Below, piece by piece: positions 42,894 to 52,924 of a DNA stretch of 64,000 nt. Made by a program: the position numbers and the translations under genes. Origin of the DNA: Geoglobus acetivorans (lineage in GTDB: Archaea > Halobacteriota > Archaeoglobi > Archaeoglobales > Archaeoglobaceae); NCBI RefSeq assembly GCF_000789255.1, contig NZ_CP009552.1:744001-808000 (forward strand), written 5' to 3'. How positions within the stretch are numbered: the first letter of the stretch is position 1; each line of letters opens with the position of its first letter. The notes under the pieces are model-generated. The model was not told the DNA's origin, did not search any database, and saw only the letters and a program-made list of their open reading frames with translations.

Positions 42894-43202
42894 ATGGGCT
42901 TGGACATATGTAATGTTTGCGGTCTCCCTAAGGATCTCTGCGTTTGCGAAGAGGTCGCAAAAGAGCAGCAGCAGATAACAATAAAGGTTGCAAAGAGGAG
43001 GTACGGGAAAGAGGTTACCGTGATAGAGGGCATTGACAAATCAGAGATAAACCTTGACGAGCTTGCGAAGTACCTCAAATCCAAGCTGGCCTGTGGCGGG
43101 ACGGTAAAAAATGGGGCGATAGAACTTCAGGGGAACCATGTGAGTCGTGTTAAGGAGCTTCTCATAAAGAAAGGATTCAACCCGGACAGGATTAAAACCT
43201 GA
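42894..43202 (+). CDS. sui1: Translation initiation factor aIF1 (SUI1)
   Basis: 102 residues. A short Cys-containing N-terminus ([13 protein letters not shown]) precedes the SUI1 fold: [58 protein letters not shown]. It helps select start codons on the 30S subunit. Shine-Dalgarno AAAGGAGGT lies upstream. It overlaps the convergent TraB gene by 11 bp. Confidence 0.96.
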   Translation: MGLDICNVCGLPKDLCVCEEVAKEQQQITIKVAKRRYGKEVTVIEGIDKSEINLDELAKYLKSKLACGGTVKNGAIELQGNHVSRVKELLIKKGFNPDRIKT

Positions 43203-44364
43203 TCAGGCTGAATATTACCTCTTTTATGTCCACCCCGTAGTGGGTGGACAAATACCATATTCCATAAAACGTTCCTATTGTGCTTCCTATGTTCGTCATG
43301 GCAGCGACGAATAGAACCCTGAACGCTCTGTTTCTGTAAAGCGCTCTCAGAGAATCCACGCTCAGCATTTCCTCGAGATCATGCTGTGTGGGCTTCCTAA
43401 CAATGAACTCCGTCAGACCCGAAAACCAGCCTGCTGCCAGGAATGGAGACAGGGAGGTGAGCCATGCCATGAGAAAAGCCACAAGAATTGAAAGAGGGTG
43501 GGCACCGGCAATCCCGGCAAAAATCGCAGAGAGGATTCCATTGGCGAGGAACCAGACTGCGAAAGCTGAAAGAAATTCCGAGGTGCCGAGCTTCACAAAG
43601 ATTGTGAACATTATGCCCAACACGAGAAGGGTTATGCCAAAGCCCAGGAGTTTAAGCGAGCTGAACCTTTTCCTCCTGACCTCGACGAGAGATGCCATAT
43701 CCGGCAATTCCTGAGGGTTCGAAAGAAGTTTTTCGATACCCTTTTTATGGCCAGCCCCCACCACAGCCACGATCTTGCTGTACCTCTGCATCGCTCTCAG
43801 AAGATTGTGGGTCATGTACGCGTCCCTCTCATCTATGAGAACCTCTGCTGTTTTGGGTGAAATTTTTCTGAACTCTTCTGTCAGCATGTCGAGGATATCC
43901 TTCTCGAGCAGGTCGTCCACCTCAATGTCGTCGGATTCAAAAAGTCCCCTAACTATGTGAAAAAAGAGCTTTAGCTTTTCAAAAAAACCCAGGGAGCTCC
44001 AGAGTCTGTTAAATGTCACGGCAAGGTCCCTGTCTATCAGAAGAACGTCGGCACCGATTTCTTTAGCCTTCTCTATTGCAGAGAGCATCTCCTCCCCGGG
44101 CATTACGCCCGTCTCCCTTCCAATCCTCCTCTGGAAATTTGATAAAACGAGCTGAAAAAGCAGGAGAAATACGTTCCCCCTTTTTATCACATCGAGAAGA
44201 TTTATCTCCTCTCTTTCACCCTCAAGAGCCTTATACCTTCTCAGATCAAGTTCCACGGCAACAGCATCGGGCTTTTCTTCCTCAATCGTTCTCACGACCT
44301 CCTCAACGCTTTTCCTTGAAACGTGTGCCGTGCCAACGATGACAAGCTTTTTTTCTTCACTCAA
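43192..44364 (-). CDS. TraB/PrgY family membrane protein
   Basis: 390 residues. The metal-binding TraB fold has [14 protein letters not shown] near the start, [25 protein letters not shown] and [16 protein letters not shown]. Five membrane helices follow (~240-385). Bacterial relatives block pheromone signalling; the archaeal role is unknown. It overlaps the end of the protease gene by 8 bp. Confidence 0.9.
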   Translation of the reverse strand: MSEEKKLVIVGTAHVSRKSVEEVVRTIEEEKPDAVAVELDLRRYKALEGEREEINLLDVIKRGNVFLLLFQLVLSNFQRRIGRETGVMPGEEMLSAIEKAKEIGADVLLIDRDLAVTFNRLWSSLGFFEKLKLFFHIVRGLFESDDIEVDDLLEKDILDMLTEEFRKISPKTAEVLIDERDAYMTHNLLRAMQRYSKIVAVVGAGHKKGIEKLLSNPQELPDMASLVEVRRKRFSSLKLLGFGITLLVLGIMFTIFVKLGTSEFLSAFAVWFLANGILSAIFAGIAGAHPLSILVAFLMAWLTSLSPFLAAGWFSGLTEFIVRKPTQHDLEEMLSVDSLRALYRNRAFRVLFVAAMTNIGSTIGTFYGIWYLSTHYGVDIKEVIFSLIRF

Positions 44365-45409
44365 GCCTCAGCACCTCCTGTATCTGCATCAACCTTATCA
44401 GGTCTGTTTTTGTAATTATGCCCACAAGCTCACCATGCTCAACAATGGGTATTCTGCCAACACCCGTTGAATTCATGACCTCGAAAGCTTTCATTGCAGG
44501 TTCATCAGGTAAAAGGGTTATGAGCTTCCTGTTCATATACTGCGAAATCCTGTCCTCAGGATTTCTTCCGGTTACATCGTGGAGAGTTACAATCCCCACA
44601 AGCCTTCCGGACTCCATAACAGGGTAACCCAGGTGCTTGTTTCTGAAGGCAAATTCTATGAACTCCCTCACGGTCATATCCGGAGAAACTGTCTTCAGCT
44701 CGGTTGTCATTATGTCTCTCACCCTGAATCTGCTCAGCAGGGCCTCCATTCGGGAATACTTTAGTTCCTCTGCCGCACCGAGATAGATGAATATCGCAAT
44801 GAAGGTGAGCCACAGATTGTAAACGAGTCCCGCAATTCCCATGAAGATTGCTATTGCCTTTCCGGCCTCGGCCGAAAAGTAGGTTGCCTTCCGATAGCCG
44901 ATTTTTTCAGACAGCAATCCCCTCAGGACCCTGCCACCATCAAGAGGAAATGCAGGAATCAGGTTGAAGATTGCAATAATCAGGTTGATCCTGTAAAAAA
45001 CAGCCGAAAACTCAGAAAGAGGTTCCAGAGAACTTCCGGACAGAAAGTAAAATACCACGGCTATGAATACACTGACTGCTGGCCCTGAAAGGGAGATCAT
45101 CGCCTCCCTCATACCTCTCGGTGGTTTTTCTATGAGTGCCAGTCCACCGAATATGAAAAGTATGATCTCCCGAACATTATGGCCAAATCTTTTGCTGACG
45201 ACGGCATGACCCAGCTCATGTAAAAATACGGCCAGAAACAGCGATACCGCTGCCACAATGGCAAGCATTACCGAGTATTCGCTCCCCCTGAAGCCGTAAG
45301 GATACTCCTGTATGTAGAAAATATACGCCAGAAAGGCTATGACTATGAAAAGAGAGTAGTGGACCTTGACGTCAATCCCCCATATCCTGAACAGTCTTAT
45401 CGATGCCAT
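44357..45409 (-). CDS. Site-2 protease (M50) with CBS domains
   Basis: 350 residues. Membrane zinc-protease motifs are VFLHELGHAVVSKRFG (HExxH, ~64-68) and LIPAFPLDGGRVLRGLLSEK (DG, ~157). A CBS pair (~230-350) follows: RDIMTTELKTVSPDMTVREF and MNSTGVGRIPIVEHGELVGI. It cleaves membrane-anchored proteins, and the CBS pair suggests control by adenine nucleotides. Confidence 0.93.
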   Translation of the reverse strand: MASIRLFRIWGIDVKVHYSLFIVIAFLAYIFYIQEYPYGFRGSEYSVMLAIVAAVSLFLAVFLHELGHAVVSKRFGHNVREIILFIFGGLALIEKPPRGMREAMISLSGPAVSVFIAVVFYFLSGSSLEPLSEFSAVFYRINLIIAIFNLIPAFPLDGGRVLRGLLSEKIGYRKATYFSAEAGKAIAIFMGIAGLVYNLWLTFIAIFIYLGAAEELKYSRMEALLSRFRVRDIMTTELKTVSPDMTVREFIEFAFRNKHLGYPVMESGRLVGIVTLHDVTGRNPEDRISQYMNRKLITLLPDEPAMKAFEVMNSTGVGRIPIVEHGELVGIITKTDLIRLMQIQEVLRLE

Positions 45410-45447
45410 AAAAAAAGTGGTTCAGGAGGATAATTAATTTTTCATTC

Positions 45448-46686
45448 TCAGGGAAATATTCCCCTGATCTTTATCGCATCTACAACCCTTTTCAGAGCTG
45501 CGATCATCGCAGCGTCTCTCCAGAGTATGCTGTCATATTCCCTCTTGATTGAAAGCAGTTCGTTGAAGGCCTTTACCAGAATCTTTTCAAGCTCATGATT
45601 GACCTTCTCTATGTCCCAGAAGTATCTCTCGAGGTCCTGCACCCATTCGAAGTAGCTGACCACAACACCGCCCGCATTCGCAAGAATGTCCGGAACAATA
45701 AGCTCACACCTGTTGTCAAGATGTTCCTCCGCTTTTGGTGAGACGGGTCCGTTTGCACCCTCGACAATCATTCTGGCCCTGACGTTCTTTACATTATCCT
45801 CATTTATGACGTTCTCCACCGCGGCAGGAATTAAAATGTCCACCTCCAGTTCGAGAAGCTCCTCATTTGTGAGGAACGTGTCTGTACAGCCCACAACACT
45901 GCCGGTTTTCTTCTTGTGTTCAAGCACCCTGTCCGGATCAAAGCCTTTTTCGTCAAAAATCCCCCCTCTGCTGTCAGATACCGCAACGATTTTCGCACCC
46001 ATCTCATGCAGGGTTTTTGCTGCCCAGTAACCCACATTTCCGAACCCCTGAATGGCAACACTCGCTCCTTCAAGCTCAAGCCCGATAGCTTTGGCGGATT
46101 CCCTTGTGATTATTGCAACACCCCTTCCCGTTGCAGAGTTTCTCCCAAACGACCCTCCGAGGTCAACCGGTTTTCCGGTTACGATACCGGGGACAGCATA
46201 CCCCTTGAAGTTGCTGTAGGTGTCCATTATCCAGGCCATGACCTGCTCGTTCGTGTAAACGTCCGGAGCAGGAATGTCCCTTTTAGGACCCACAAATGGA
46301 ATCAGAGCGGTTGTGTACCTCCTCGTCAGTCTCTCAAGCTCCCGGATGCTCAGTTTTTTCGGATCCACTCTGACTCCGCCCTTTCCACCACCGAACGGTA
46401 TGTTGACGAGGGCGCATTTCCATGTCATCCACATTGCCAGAGCCTTTACCTCGTCCAGATTAACCGAAGGGTGGTATCTTATCCCACCCTTGTACGGTCC
46501 CCTGACGCCACAGTGCTGCACTCTGTATCCCGTAAACACCCTGAGCGAACCATCGTCCATTTTCACCGGAATTTTTACCTCCACAGCCCTGTCCGGATAT
46601 TTCAGATACTCCACTATATCCTCTTCAATTCCAGCAATTTCCCCGGCCCTTTCCAGCTGATAACAGGCCATTTCATACGGATTCAT
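45448..46686 (-). CDS. gdhA: Glutamate dehydrogenase
   Basis: 412 residues. The substrate and catalytic Lys motif is WMTWKCALVNIPFGGGKGGV, followed by DIPAPDVYTNEQVMAWIMD. The coenzyme domain has VAIQGFGNVGYWAAKTLHEM with AVSDSRGG after it, whose Asp favours NAD while Ser-Arg may allow NADP. It interconverts glutamate and 2-oxoglutarate. It overlaps the DUF357 gene by 14 bp. Confidence 0.96.
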   Translation of the reverse strand: MNPYEMACYQLERAGEIAGIEEDIVEYLKYPDRAVEVKIPVKMDDGSLRVFTGYRVQHCGVRGPYKGGIRYHPSVNLDEVKALAMWMTWKCALVNIPFGGGKGGVRVDPKKLSIRELERLTRRYTTALIPFVGPKRDIPAPDVYTNEQVMAWIMDTYSNFKGYAVPGIVTGKPVDLGGSFGRNSATGRGVAIITRESAKAIGLELEGASVAIQGFGNVGYWAAKTLHEMGAKIVAVSDSRGGIFDEKGFDPDRVLEHKKKTGSVVGCTDTFLTNEELLELEVDILIPAAVENVINEDNVKNVRARMIVEGANGPVSPKAEEHLDNRCELIVPDILANAGGVVVSYFEWVQDLERYFWDIEKVNHELEKILVKAFNELLSIKREYDSILWRDAAMIAALKRVVDAIKIRGIFP

Positions 46687-46912
46687 CCAACCACCTCACA
46701 AACCCGTATTCCTTTCCAATTTCAAGCCATGCCCATGCCCAAACAACACATTCAAAAGCCCTTATAAGGTCGTTTATCTCCAGAAAGTACTTTGAGTCGG
46801 AAATATACGCTTTGATGTTCTCCACAAAGTGATTATCACCTTCAAAATCAATGTTTTCGATTTTCTCCAGCCATTTGAGCGTTTCCTTTTTCAAATCTTC
46901 CTCCAGACTCAT
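46673..46912 (-). CDS. DUF357 family protein
   Basis: 79 residues, two long helices: the first acidic (DLKKETLKWLEKIENIDFEG), the second YFLEINDLIRAFECVVWAWA. This is the archaeal DUF357 helical hairpin. Function is unknown. It overlaps the genes on both sides (4 and 14 bp), in one operon with NfeD and gdhA. Confidence 0.8.
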   Translation of the reverse strand: MSLEEDLKKETLKWLEKIENIDFEGDNHFVENIKAYISDSKYFLEINDLIRAFECVVWAWAWLEIGKEYGFVRWLDESV

Positions 46913-48171
46913 GCCTTTTTCACCCTCAGTTTCAGACCCTCTCTTTCAATTACCTCAACTGCATCCCCTCTCTCAAGCACATCATCGCTCTCTATGTTCC
47001 ACAGCTCGCCATGAATTCTCGCCACACCTTTTCCATTCGAGAAACTGAGAACCTCTCCCCTCTCGCCAATCAGAGCCTCGGCACCCACCTTCTTTCTCTC
47101 ATTTTTCAGCTGGACTATCTTTATCATCGCATAGGTGACCACACCACCGAGACCGAGGGCTATTCCGCCCGCAAGCATGTAAAAGCCCCTGTAAAAGTCT
47201 TTGGGCATCAGTGGCTCCTCATATAGAGTCAGAATCCCGAGAACAATGCAGATTACCGATGCAGCTCCAAGAACGCCGTATGTGGGTGTAACCATTTCAG
47301 CAACGAAAAGCACAATTCCCAGCAGAATGAGAAGTGCTCCGAGGTAATTTATGTTTATGACTCCAAGTCCAAAAAGAGCAAGTATGAGGGACACAACTCC
47401 CACAATCTCTGCCCCCATTCCAGGGGATGTGAGTCCGAAGACAAGAGCGTAGATGCCTATGATCAGCAGGATCGATGCAAGCTCTGGAGACGACAGCACC
47501 TCATAAATTCTCGCATTTGCAGGTTTTTCAAACACAACAATCTCCTCACCCGAAAGCTTCAGCACCCTTTCACCACTGGCAGTCACAACCACCATGCCAT
47601 CCGCATTCTCAAGGAACTCGTCCCTGCTGTCGGCGAGAATATCAATTATGCCGTAATCGTAAGCCTCTTTTGCTGATGCGGTATAAGCTTCTGTGACGAA
47701 CTTTTCAATTGCAGTCTCGTTTCTGTCCCTTTTCTCTGCTATGGACTTCGCATATTTGGCCAGGTAATTGACAGTTTTCTGCTCAACCTTCTGGTCTGTA
47801 ACTCCGATAGATATCGGCGTTGCCGCACCAATGGAAGTCCCGTTGGACATTCCGAGAACGTTTGCCGAAACCGCGATGAGTGAGCCAGCAGATGCACAGA
47901 AAGCTCCCGGAGGGACATAGGCAAGAACAGGAATCTCAGAGTTCAGGATCAGGGATACTATCTTCTCGGTTGAGGAAACCAGACCTCCCGGAGTGTTGAT
48001 CAAAACAAGTATGGCGTCGAAATTTTCCTCCTCGGCCTTGGTGAAGGCAGACTGAAGGGTGAGATAGGTGCCTTCATTAATGGTACCATCAATTCTGACC
48101 TCGAGAATTTGAGCGCCTGAGACCTGAGTGAGGAGAGTCAAAGCCAAAAGAAAGTAAAGGCACTTCTTCAT
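46909..48171 (-). CDS. NfeD/ClpP-class membrane serine protease
   Basis: 420 residues. A signal peptide (1-20) is followed by a ClpP-like domain (~22-220): LINTPGGLVSSTEKIVSLIL, the Ser in AFCASAGSLIAVSANVLGMS and the Lys region AYTASAKEAYDYGIID. This matches the Ser-Lys dyad of the Pyrococcus 1510 stomatin protease. Four to five membrane helices (~230-345) and a C-terminal NfeD OB domain complete it. Its usual partner stomatin is not in the window. Confidence 0.93.
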   Translation of the reverse strand: MKKCLYFLLALTLLTQVSGAQILEVRIDGTINEGTYLTLQSAFTKAEEENFDAILVLINTPGGLVSSTEKIVSLILNSEIPVLAYVPPGAFCASAGSLIAVSANVLGMSNGTSIGAATPISIGVTDQKVEQKTVNYLAKYAKSIAEKRDRNETAIEKFVTEAYTASAKEAYDYGIIDILADSRDEFLENADGMVVVTASGERVLKLSGEEIVVFEKPANARIYEVLSSPELASILLIIGIYALVFGLTSPGMGAEIVGVVSLILALFGLGVININYLGALLILLGIVLFVAEMVTPTYGVLGAASVICIVLGILTLYEEPLMPKDFYRGFYMLAGGIALGLGGVVTYAMIKIVQLKNERKKVGAEALIGERGEVLSFSNGKGVARIHGELWNIESDDVLERGDAVEVIEREGLKLRVKKA

Positions 48172-48201
48172 GGAATGGATAACGAAATAAAAGTTAAAAA
48201 A

Positions 48202-50994
48202 TTATTCGATATAAATGGCCGGCTTGCCCGGCATTGAAACCTTCCTCTTCTGCTCGGGAACCTTCGAAATGTCGAACTCCACAGTGAGTCCGGTTTCACG
48301 TTCGATGAAACTTTTCGCATTTTTCACGATTCTTTCTTCGTCGAGGTTTGCAAGCTCAAAGCCCTCCCTGAATATCCTTTTCAAAAAGGCCTGAACTTCC
48401 TTTGCCATCGTCCTGAGCCTTTCATCTTTCATCAGCTCCTTCATCGCATCTTTCATGCTTCCAGCGTTCTGTGCGGTCTCAACAGCTTTCTTCTTCCACT
48501 CTTCGGCAAAAACGATGTAAACCCTTTCCGGATTTTCAATGAATTTTTTAACCTCGTTGATGTCGTCGATGAGAGATTTGAGGTACTCTTCAGCAATTTC
48601 AGCTCCGTCATCAACTTTTGTTTCGTCATATTCTGGATAGCTCTCAAGCGAAATGAACGTATCGTGCTTCCAGTGCCATATTTCCTCACAGAGGTGTGGT
48701 ATGAAAGGCGTGAGCAGCTTTAGCCAGTCGTCAAAGATTATGGCCAGATTTTCCCCACCCCTTCTAAGGTACCATCTGACGATGTTCATCGCCTCAAAGA
48801 AGGCGGTGTTTATGGCCCTTCTTGTCTGTAATGCATCCATTGCCTCTCTGGTCTCCCTGATTATTTTCTGGAACTTGCTGACGAGCCACCTGTCAAGCTC
48901 TGTAATTTCACCCGGCTCTTTGAGGTAGTATTTTTCTGCAAGACTGTAAAACCTCCTCAGGTGGACTGAGACGTTCTCAACTTCCTTTCTCTTCCAGTCT
49001 GCATCACTCTCATACTCTGAAGCGTGGAGGATGTAGAGTCTCGTAACATCCGCACCAAATTCCCTGACAGCCCTTTTCAGGGTCAGCAGGGGGCCTTTGC
49101 TCTTGCTCATCTTCCTGCCCTCAAGACTGACAAATCCGTTTACGGCTATCGCTCTTGGCCAGTAATCTTTCGGGAAGAGTGCTATGTGATGGAAGAGGAA
49201 GAAGAGCAGATGGTTGGCCACAAGGTCCTTACCGCTGCTTCTGAGATCGACGGGATACCAGTAATCGAATTCAGCCCTCAGCTTCTCGAGGAAACCGACA
49301 TCAAGACCTGTTTTTTCAGCCACCTCCTCAGCATCCCCTTTTCCGAGGAAAACGTAGTCGAAAAACTCTGGAATGAGATTCTCAGCCTTCAGAGTTCCGT
49401 CATTAATATACCTGGCTATTATGTAATATGCCATGTACACTGTCGAATCTGAAAGGCTTTCGATGAGCCATTCCCTGTCCCATGGAATCTTCGTTCCGAG
49501 ACCCTTTCTTCTCGCACAGGCCTTGTCTTTAAGCCATTCAATTTTATTTCTGAATTCTTCTTTGTAGTAATCCGGGATTATGGCCATTTCTTCAAGCCAT
49601 TCAAGAACCCTCTCCTTCCATTCCGGGTTGGAATAGTTCAGGAACCACTGATCCCTCACAACCTTCACAACACACTTGGTCCCGCATCTGCAGATGACGG
49701 GTTTTTCACTGAACTCAAAGAAAACATCCCCGTTGCCCGAATTTACCAGGTCTTCATGAACCCTGTCCTTTGCGATGGAGACTTTGAGCCCGGCATACCT
49801 GCCAGTGTTTTCGAGCATCACGCCCTTGTGGAATTCCTTCTTGTAAACGGTCTTCGTGGCCTTTTCCAAGAGTTCCGCATCATTCTGGCTTTCAACGCCA
49901 AGTTCCTCAACAACATCCTTTGCGGGAATTTCGAAGTCCTCACCATCAATTTCTATTAACACGATGGGTCTGATATCCTTCAGAATATCCTTCGAAATTC
50001 CGTATTTTTCAAGAAGATCGCTTTTTTCGAGGTCCTTAAGCGCAACATAGTCAAATGGAGCGTGAGCAGGAACGCTCATGACAACTCCGGTGGCGTTATC
50101 GGGATCAACAAATTCGGCAGGAAGCACCGGGACCTCGGTACCGGTAACGGGGTTTACGGCATATTTTCCAAAGAGCTTGGAAGCTTCAATATCCTCCAGA
50201 AATCTAACGTCCTTGTCAGTGAACCTGAGTTTCTCATAAGCCTCCCTGCTCACAACCCACTTTTCGCCGTTAACCTCCACCACAGCGTACGTGGATGGCT
50301 TGAGCCAGAGGTTTGTAACCCCAAACACCGTCTCAGGCCTCAGGGTTGCGGCCGGCAGAATAAGATCACCAATCCTGAACTTTATTACCGTGAATTCGAC
50401 AATTGTGGCATCCTCTCCGGCCAGGAGGTCATGATCCTCAACCGGGTTGTCGTCATTGGGACAGTACCTCACCGGGTGCGACCCCTTCACAATGAGCCCC
50501 TTCTCCTTCAGCTTCCAGTACTGCCACTCTATGAATTTCTGATAGGTTTCATCCATTGTCGTGAACTTTCTCCTCCAGTCTATTGAATATCCAATGATCT
50601 TCAGCGCCTTCTCTGCCTCTTTCGAGAAATATTCAACGATTTTTTCGGGGGTTGTTAGCTGAACAAGTTCCTCAAAAGGAACATCATGATACTTGGTGTA
50701 AACTTCAACCGTCCTCTCGTTCCTTTTCGCTATAAGCTCCGCCAGACCGATTATAGGTGTGCCGGTTACATGAAAGCCCATCGGAAAGAGGACATTGTAT
50801 CCCAGCATCCTCTTGTATCTCGCAACGGCATCACCTATGGTGAATGTTCTCGTATGCCCGGCATGCAAATTTCCATTGAGGTAAGGATACGGAATGGTTA
50901 TGAAGAACTTTCTCCTATCAGACATTTCGGGCTGAAACGCCCTTCCTTCCTCCCACGCTCTCTGCCATTTCTCCTCAATCCCGTGAAAGTCCAT
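48202..50994 (-). CDS. leuS: Leucyl-tRNA synthetase
   Basis: 930 residues of archaeal/eukaryotic type, starting at ATG 50994 (a TTG at 51000 is in frame). HIGH-like PYLNGNLHAGHTRTFTIGDA and GRKMSKSKGPLL (KMSKS, ~595) mark the catalytic core. The editing CP1 insert is ~170-430 (AATLRPETVFGVTNLWLKP). It charges tRNA-Leu. Confidence 0.97.
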   Translation of the reverse strand: MDFHGIEEKWQRAWEEGRAFQPEMSDRRKFFITIPYPYLNGNLHAGHTRTFTIGDAVARYKRMLGYNVLFPMGFHVTGTPIIGLAELIAKRNERTVEVYTKYHDVPFEELVQLTTPEKIVEYFSKEAEKALKIIGYSIDWRRKFTTMDETYQKFIEWQYWKLKEKGLIVKGSHPVRYCPNDDNPVEDHDLLAGEDATIVEFTVIKFRIGDLILPAATLRPETVFGVTNLWLKPSTYAVVEVNGEKWVVSREAYEKLRFTDKDVRFLEDIEASKLFGKYAVNPVTGTEVPVLPAEFVDPDNATGVVMSVPAHAPFDYVALKDLEKSDLLEKYGISKDILKDIRPIVLIEIDGEDFEIPAKDVVEELGVESQNDAELLEKATKTVYKKEFHKGVMLENTGRYAGLKVSIAKDRVHEDLVNSGNGDVFFEFSEKPVICRCGTKCVVKVVRDQWFLNYSNPEWKERVLEWLEEMAIIPDYYKEEFRNKIEWLKDKACARRKGLGTKIPWDREWLIESLSDSTVYMAYYIIARYINDGTLKAENLIPEFFDYVFLGKGDAEEVAEKTGLDVGFLEKLRAEFDYWYPVDLRSSGKDLVANHLLFFLFHHIALFPKDYWPRAIAVNGFVSLEGRKMSKSKGPLLTLKRAVREFGADVTRLYILHASEYESDADWKRKEVENVSVHLRRFYSLAEKYYLKEPGEITELDRWLVSKFQKIIRETREAMDALQTRRAINTAFFEAMNIVRWYLRRGGENLAIIFDDWLKLLTPFIPHLCEEIWHWKHDTFISLESYPEYDETKVDDGAEIAEEYLKSLIDDINEVKKFIENPERVYIVFAEEWKKKAVETAQNAGSMKDAMKELMKDERLRTMAKEVQAFLKRIFREGFELANLDEERIVKNAKSFIERETGLTVEFDISKVPEQKRKVSMPGKPAIYIE

Positions 50995-51014
50995 GTCCAA
51001 AAAATGATTCCTGA

Positions 51015-51590
51015 TTAAAAATATTTACCCATTTTATCATAGAAAGGCGGTGAGATCAAATAAAGAAGATTCAAAACGAAGAGAACATACACTGCAGGGG
51101 TGTAAAAAACGGACAGGACCAGAATTATGGCCGTCATCGACAGCAGGGCGGTGTTCCGAACCTTCTTGTAGATTATGTTGCTTATCATGAAAAACGAAAG
51201 GATGATGCTGAAAAAGCCTGCAGTAAACTCTCCAAAAATGATGGCTGAGGTTATCACCGCCAGAGAGGATGAGGTTATTGGGAACCCTGTGAAGTCTTCA
51301 GTGTCCTCGGCCGTGAACCTTGCGAGCCTGTACATTCCAGCAAGCAGATACGGCAGCGAGAAATAGGGTATGAAAAACGCCGTTGCAAGTCCAAACGATA
51401 CGAAATCAGCCAGCGAATCGACAAACTTGCCGTACTTACCCGAATAACCTTTTCTTGCGAAGTACCCATCAAAACCGTCCATAAGTGCGGCGATGAATAT
51501 GAAACGCATGTCATTGAGGATTATCGCAAGAAAGCCAGCAACGACATTCGAAAAGGAAAAATAGTCTGCAAAGTCAAGATGGCGCTTCAT
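51015..51590 (-). CDS. pssA: Archaetidylserine synthase (CDP-alcohol phosphatidyltransferase)
   Basis: 191 residues with ~6 membrane helices. The CDP-alcohol motif is ALMDGFDGYFARKGYSGKYG followed by KFVDSLAD (D-G-x2-A-R…G-x3-D-x3-D). It joins serine to CDP-archaeol. It overlaps the decarboxylase gene by 4 bp, and the archaeosortase gene precedes both, an arrangement known from other euryarchaea. Confidence 0.92.
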   Translation of the reverse strand: MKRHLDFADYFSFSNVVAGFLAIILNDMRFIFIAALMDGFDGYFARKGYSGKYGKFVDSLADFVSFGLATAFFIPYFSLPYLLAGMYRLARFTAEDTEDFTGFPITSSSLAVITSAIIFGEFTAGFFSIILSFFMISNIIYKKVRNTALLSMTAIILVLSVFYTPAVYVLFVLNLLYLISPPFYDKMGKYF

Positions 51591-52153
51591 TCCATCACCG
51601 CCACAGTCTGACCCGCCTTTATCTTCTGTCCCTTTTCCACCACAAACCTGAAGCCTTCGGGAATCTCCAGAGCCACTCTTGAGCCAAATACGATCATGCC
51701 AAGCTTCTGGCCCTTTTCGATGGCATCACCTTCACCAACATAGCACAATATCCTTCTCGCAAACACACCGGCTATCTGTTCCACTGTAAAAACGCCCTCA
51801 TCACTTGAAATTACTATTCTGTTCATTTCATTCTCTGACACTTTTAAAAAAGCTGGTTTAAACCTTCCCGGCCTGTATTCGATTTTTTTCACAACTCCAT
51901 CCCATGGTGAGAGGTTGACATGGCTGTCGAAAAGACTCATGAAAATCTCAATTCTCCTGCCATCAATGACCACAACCCTCCCATCTGCAGGTGAAACCAC
52001 ACCCTCCTGAATCTCTCTATCCGGGTCTCTGAAAAAGAAAAGCGTGAACGCTATGAAAAAAAGTGGAGCTGCAGCAAGGTAGGGGTTCAGCAGATAGCAC
52101 AGAGGAGTGATGAGAAGCAGTGCTGCAACTACTCTCTTTCCTGCCGGCTCCAT
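51587..52153 (-). CDS. asd: Archaetidylserine decarboxylase
   Basis: 188 residues from ATG 52153; the longer open frame upstream overlaps artA and is not family-like. Two membrane helices (~10-48) precede the decarboxylase: VSPADGRVVVIDGRRIEIFM, SLFDSHVNLSPWDG, and the self-cleaving MIVFGSRVALEIPEG, where Gly-Ser splits to give the pyruvoyl group. It makes archaetidylethanolamine. Confidence 0.92.
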   Translation of the reverse strand: MEPAGKRVVAALLLITPLCYLLNPYLAAAPLFFIAFTLFFFRDPDREIQEGVVSPADGRVVVIDGRRIEIFMSLFDSHVNLSPWDGVVKKIEYRPGRFKPAFLKVSENEMNRIVISSDEGVFTVEQIAGVFARRILCYVGEGDAIEKGQKLGMIVFGSRVALEIPEGFRFVVEKGQKIKAGQTVAVME

Positions 52154-52884
52154 GCTCTCACGACCTCGTCCTTGAGATTGAAAATCATGTCCGCAAATTC
52201 TGGAAGGAATCTGAATACTGTTAGCGAGATAACAATTAAAGCTATTGTTGCGAGAACCTTGGATATTATGTGGTGTGCAATGTAAAAACTCTCCGGCCCA
52301 AACCATTCTCCACCAAATGCCGCAACTATGAAGACGTTTCTGAGAAGGTTGAGAACATATATTACAGGAACTGAAGCCATGAATGCGTATAGCCTTCGTT
52401 TCAGTTCGGCACTTGTGGATATTGCAATGCCTGCAAAAAGCGCCATGCTCTCGATACCGGTGCACGCCAGAATTATTTCAACATATTTGCCCATGTACTC
52501 GATGAGGTTGTAGCCAAATGGTGTGAATTCAAACCCCAGATTTCGGGCAAGCCAGACCGTCGTGTCCCGGGTATGCTCTATCAGGATCGCTTTGAGGGGT
52601 GTCAGAGAGAAAGAAAAGTAAACGAAGGACGATATGAGCGCCACGGATGTTGCAGAAAGGAAAACCTCAAGCCGATCGGTTCTGAAGATCGTCAGACCGA
52701 GAAACGTGAAAGTCAGAAATGCAAGAACCATAACGCCGGTGTTGAAGTAGTCCGAGATCTCGAGGTAGTGGGGGACTTTAAAGAGCCAGGAAAGCCCGAA
52801 GAAATGCCATCCAAGAAAACCCATTAGCCTGTTTCTCGTAAAAATGAATATTGCCATGAATGCCAGCGACAGGAATTCAAACAT
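52129..52884 (-). CDS. artA: Archaeosortase A-like transpeptidase
   Basis: 251 residues with ~8 membrane helices. The exosortase/archaeosortase catalytic set is ILACTGIESMALFAG (Cys), YVLNLLRNVFIVAAF (Arg) and FYIAHHIISKVLA (His). ArtA cuts PGF-CTERM proteins and attaches a lipid. It is clustered with asd and pssA, which make the lipid head group required for ArtA action in haloarchaea. It overlaps asd by 25 bp. Confidence 0.92.
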   Translation of the reverse strand: MFEFLSLAFMAIFIFTRNRLMGFLGWHFFGLSWLFKVPHYLEISDYFNTGVMVLAFLTFTFLGLTIFRTDRLEVFLSATSVALISSFVYFSFSLTPLKAILIEHTRDTTVWLARNLGFEFTPFGYNLIEYMGKYVEIILACTGIESMALFAGIAISTSAELKRRLYAFMASVPVIYVLNLLRNVFIVAAFGGEWFGPESFYIAHHIISKVLATIALIVISLTVFRFLPEFADMIFNLKDEVVRAWSRQERE

Positions 52885-52924
52885 AACCGGGAAAATTTAT
52901 TTACTGAATTTAAGTCATTCGGAT

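Noticed and set aside
52154-52465. 104-residue N-terminal extension of the decarboxylase
   Set aside because: It is out-of-frame sequence of artA; the enzyme's own start fits the family length.
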